In this document: piece by piece, positions 63,214 through 64,000 of the stretch
Numbering within the stretch: the first letter of the stretch is position 1
How the letters are laid out: each line of letters opens with the position of its first letter
NCBI RefSeq assembly: GCF_014131735.1
Contig: NZ_CP039121.1
Coordinates: 496,001-560,000 of the forward strand
Direction: 5' to 3'
Length of the DNA: 64,000 bases
Source of the DNA: Lactiplantibacillus plantarum
GTDB lineage: Bacteria; Bacillota; Bacilli; Lactobacillales; Lactobacillaceae
Notes under the pieces: generated by a model
What the model saw: only the letters and a program-made list of their open reading frames with translations
What the model was told of the DNA's origin: nothing
The model's database searches: none
Program-made: the position numbers and the translations under genes

Positions 63214-63363
63214 GTGATTACTTGGCAGGAGGACTGGACAGTCGGCTCCCGCGCGTCTAAAGTTGCGACCAATATTATCTGTGAAAGGACCGGCGTGCTA
63301 ACAATCCGAAAGGTGATCGATACGGCGATCTTTACTAATGTTAATGGCATTCTTCCGTGGTAA
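63214..63363 (+). CDS. Possible small ORF (49 residues)
   Basis: GTG 63214 lies 6 nt after GGTGA; the frame (VITWQEDWTVGSRASK ... NGILPW) has coding-like codon choice and is followed 30 nt later by a terminator. Not recognised; could be a remnant. Confidence 0.3.
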   Translation: MITWQEDWTVGSRASKVATNIICERTGVLTIRKVIDTAIFTNVNGILPW

Positions 63364-63393
63364 TACGCAGACTTGAAAAGAATATCGATGACG

Positions 63394-63430
63394 AAAGTCC
63401 AACACTTGTCAGCAAGGGTTGGACTTTTTG
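63394..63430 (+). terminator. Terminator in the 3' intergenic region
   Basis: AAAGTCCAAC (63394-63403) / GTTGGACTTT (63418-63427) followed by Ts. Confidence 0.7.
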
Positions 63431-63857
63431 TGGTGCAGCACCAGAAGCAATGGCAGAAAAATAATTAATTTACTACCTATACTAGATTGTTGATATGAAT
63501 TTATTTATTCGGATAGCCATCGATTGTTGGTGAACGGCTTTAAAGGAAGTTCGCCTAATTATCTCAAGCAACCCAAGCTTGATAACGGTTACACGAACAA
63601 TCCGGGTTTGTAAATATAGTTAACGTTATACATTATTAGCGCTGTTACTGACCAACCAATATAATGAAAATGTGGTCAAAGGAGTCGGCATTTAAATTAA
63701 TTAATCAATCGTACAAGGTTATTGGGGGAGGTCACAAGTGATTTAGTGCCAGTAATTTATGAATTGTTATGAGAGCAATCATTGTTGATAATGACCACCG
63801 TTCTTAGTTGATGAAAGCTAAACAAGCGCTGGTAAATGAAAAAGGGGGATTTATACC
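63431..63857. other. A+T-rich intergenic region
   Basis: No gene recognised. GGGGGAGG at about 63724 is followed by GTG ATT TAG, a ribosome site with an abortive start. The region probably holds the promoter of the following secreted protein gene. Confidence 0.4.
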
Positions 63858-64000
63858 ATGAAGCCAATGTTAGGACACTTATTAATGGCAGGAACTTTAT
63901 TATTAGCGGGTAGTACACCGATTGTTGCCAATGCTGCAGAAAATCGTAGTGGGAATACGGATATCAAAGCGGAATTTACGAAGAGTACGTCCACGGTGAC
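63858..64000 (+). CDS. Secreted protein, N-terminal part (possible WxL/CscB protein)
   Basis: The ATG at 63858 follows AAAGGGGGA. The 47 visible codons give a signal peptide (MKPMLGHLLMAGTLLLAGST ... VANAA) followed by ENRSGNTDIKAEFTKST, as at the mature start of WxL-domain proteins. The gene runs off the window. Its neighbour position after another csc cluster makes a third csc operon plausible, but no WxL motif is visible yet. Confidence 0.6.
   Translation, partial: MKPMLGHLLMAGTLLLAGSTPIVANAAENRSGNTDIKAEFTKSTSTV

Noticed and set aside
1..64000. Defence system, prophage or insertion sequence
   Set aside because: No transposase, integrase, restriction, nuclease or phage structural protein was seen in any frame.

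Overview
The window looks like chromosome of a Lactiplantibacillus plantarum-group lactic acid bacterium. Evidence seen here: strong AGGAGG-type ribosome sites and frequent TTG/GTG starts, a GH25 muramidase with an Ala/Ser/Thr-rich head and five SH3b repeats (Lys2 type), an orphan LamK/LamR-type quorum-sensing two-component pair, KxYKxGKxW-type signal peptides, LPxTG/MucBP adhesins, and cell-surface-complex (csc) clusters of WxL/DUF916 proteins. The species call is from family knowledge, not a search. I found no rRNA, tRNA, CRISPR array, insertion sequence, prophage or replication origin.

Layout. 1-2.3 kb: 5' part of a large LRR/MucBP surface protein (minus strand, runs off the left edge). 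2.7-8.3 kb: flavoprotein reductase with divergent LysR regulator, NudC-like Nudix hydrolase, CPA1 Na+/H+ antiporter. 8.7-11.1 kb: TetR-LepA paralogue operon, with a broken tetR fragment behind its promoter. 11.8-16.1 kb: csc cluster 1 (cscD remnant, cscC, cscB, cscA). 16.6-22.6 kb: 2023-residue mucus-binding protein. 22.7-27.3 kb: SDR-MerR pair, acetyltransferase-SDR operon, SDR/TetR pair. 27.4-31.4 kb: iron-complex ABC importer with divergent binding lipoprotein. 31.5-39.4 kb: TetR/MFS pump, aldo-keto reductase, TMEM175-like channel, several reductase/regulator pairs, a DUF1905 protein. 39.7-42.2 kb: Lys2-like muramidase. 42.5-45.6 kb: succinate-semialdehyde dehydrogenase and an NmrA-like/TetR divergon. 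45.8-50.3 kb: small ORF, lamK, lamR, asnB. 50.5-55.3 kb: L,D-transpeptidase, MFS/HxlR pair, HAD phosphatase, secreted Ig-like protein. 55.8-60.8 kb: csc cluster 2 (complete C-D-B-A). 61.0-63.1 kb: GyrI-like protein, HesB-like protein, quinone oxidoreductase. 63.9 kb to the end: start of another secreted protein, possibly a third csc cluster.

Two themes dominate. One is surface decoration: WxL complexes, adhesins, muramidase and L,D-transpeptidase, next to a sensor pair whose family controls surface and adherence functions. The other is a lifestyle-adaptation array of small, divergently arranged regulator/oxidoreductase or regulator/transporter pairs, several with palindromic operators visible in the shared promoter. 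The clearest regulatory architecture is at 44.9-45.0 kb, where two divergent promoters each carry an 18-bp operator in the -35/-10 spacer and the regulator mRNA appears leaderless. The most promising undescribed element is a 42-codon ORF with a strong ribosome site whose stop overlaps the lamK start.
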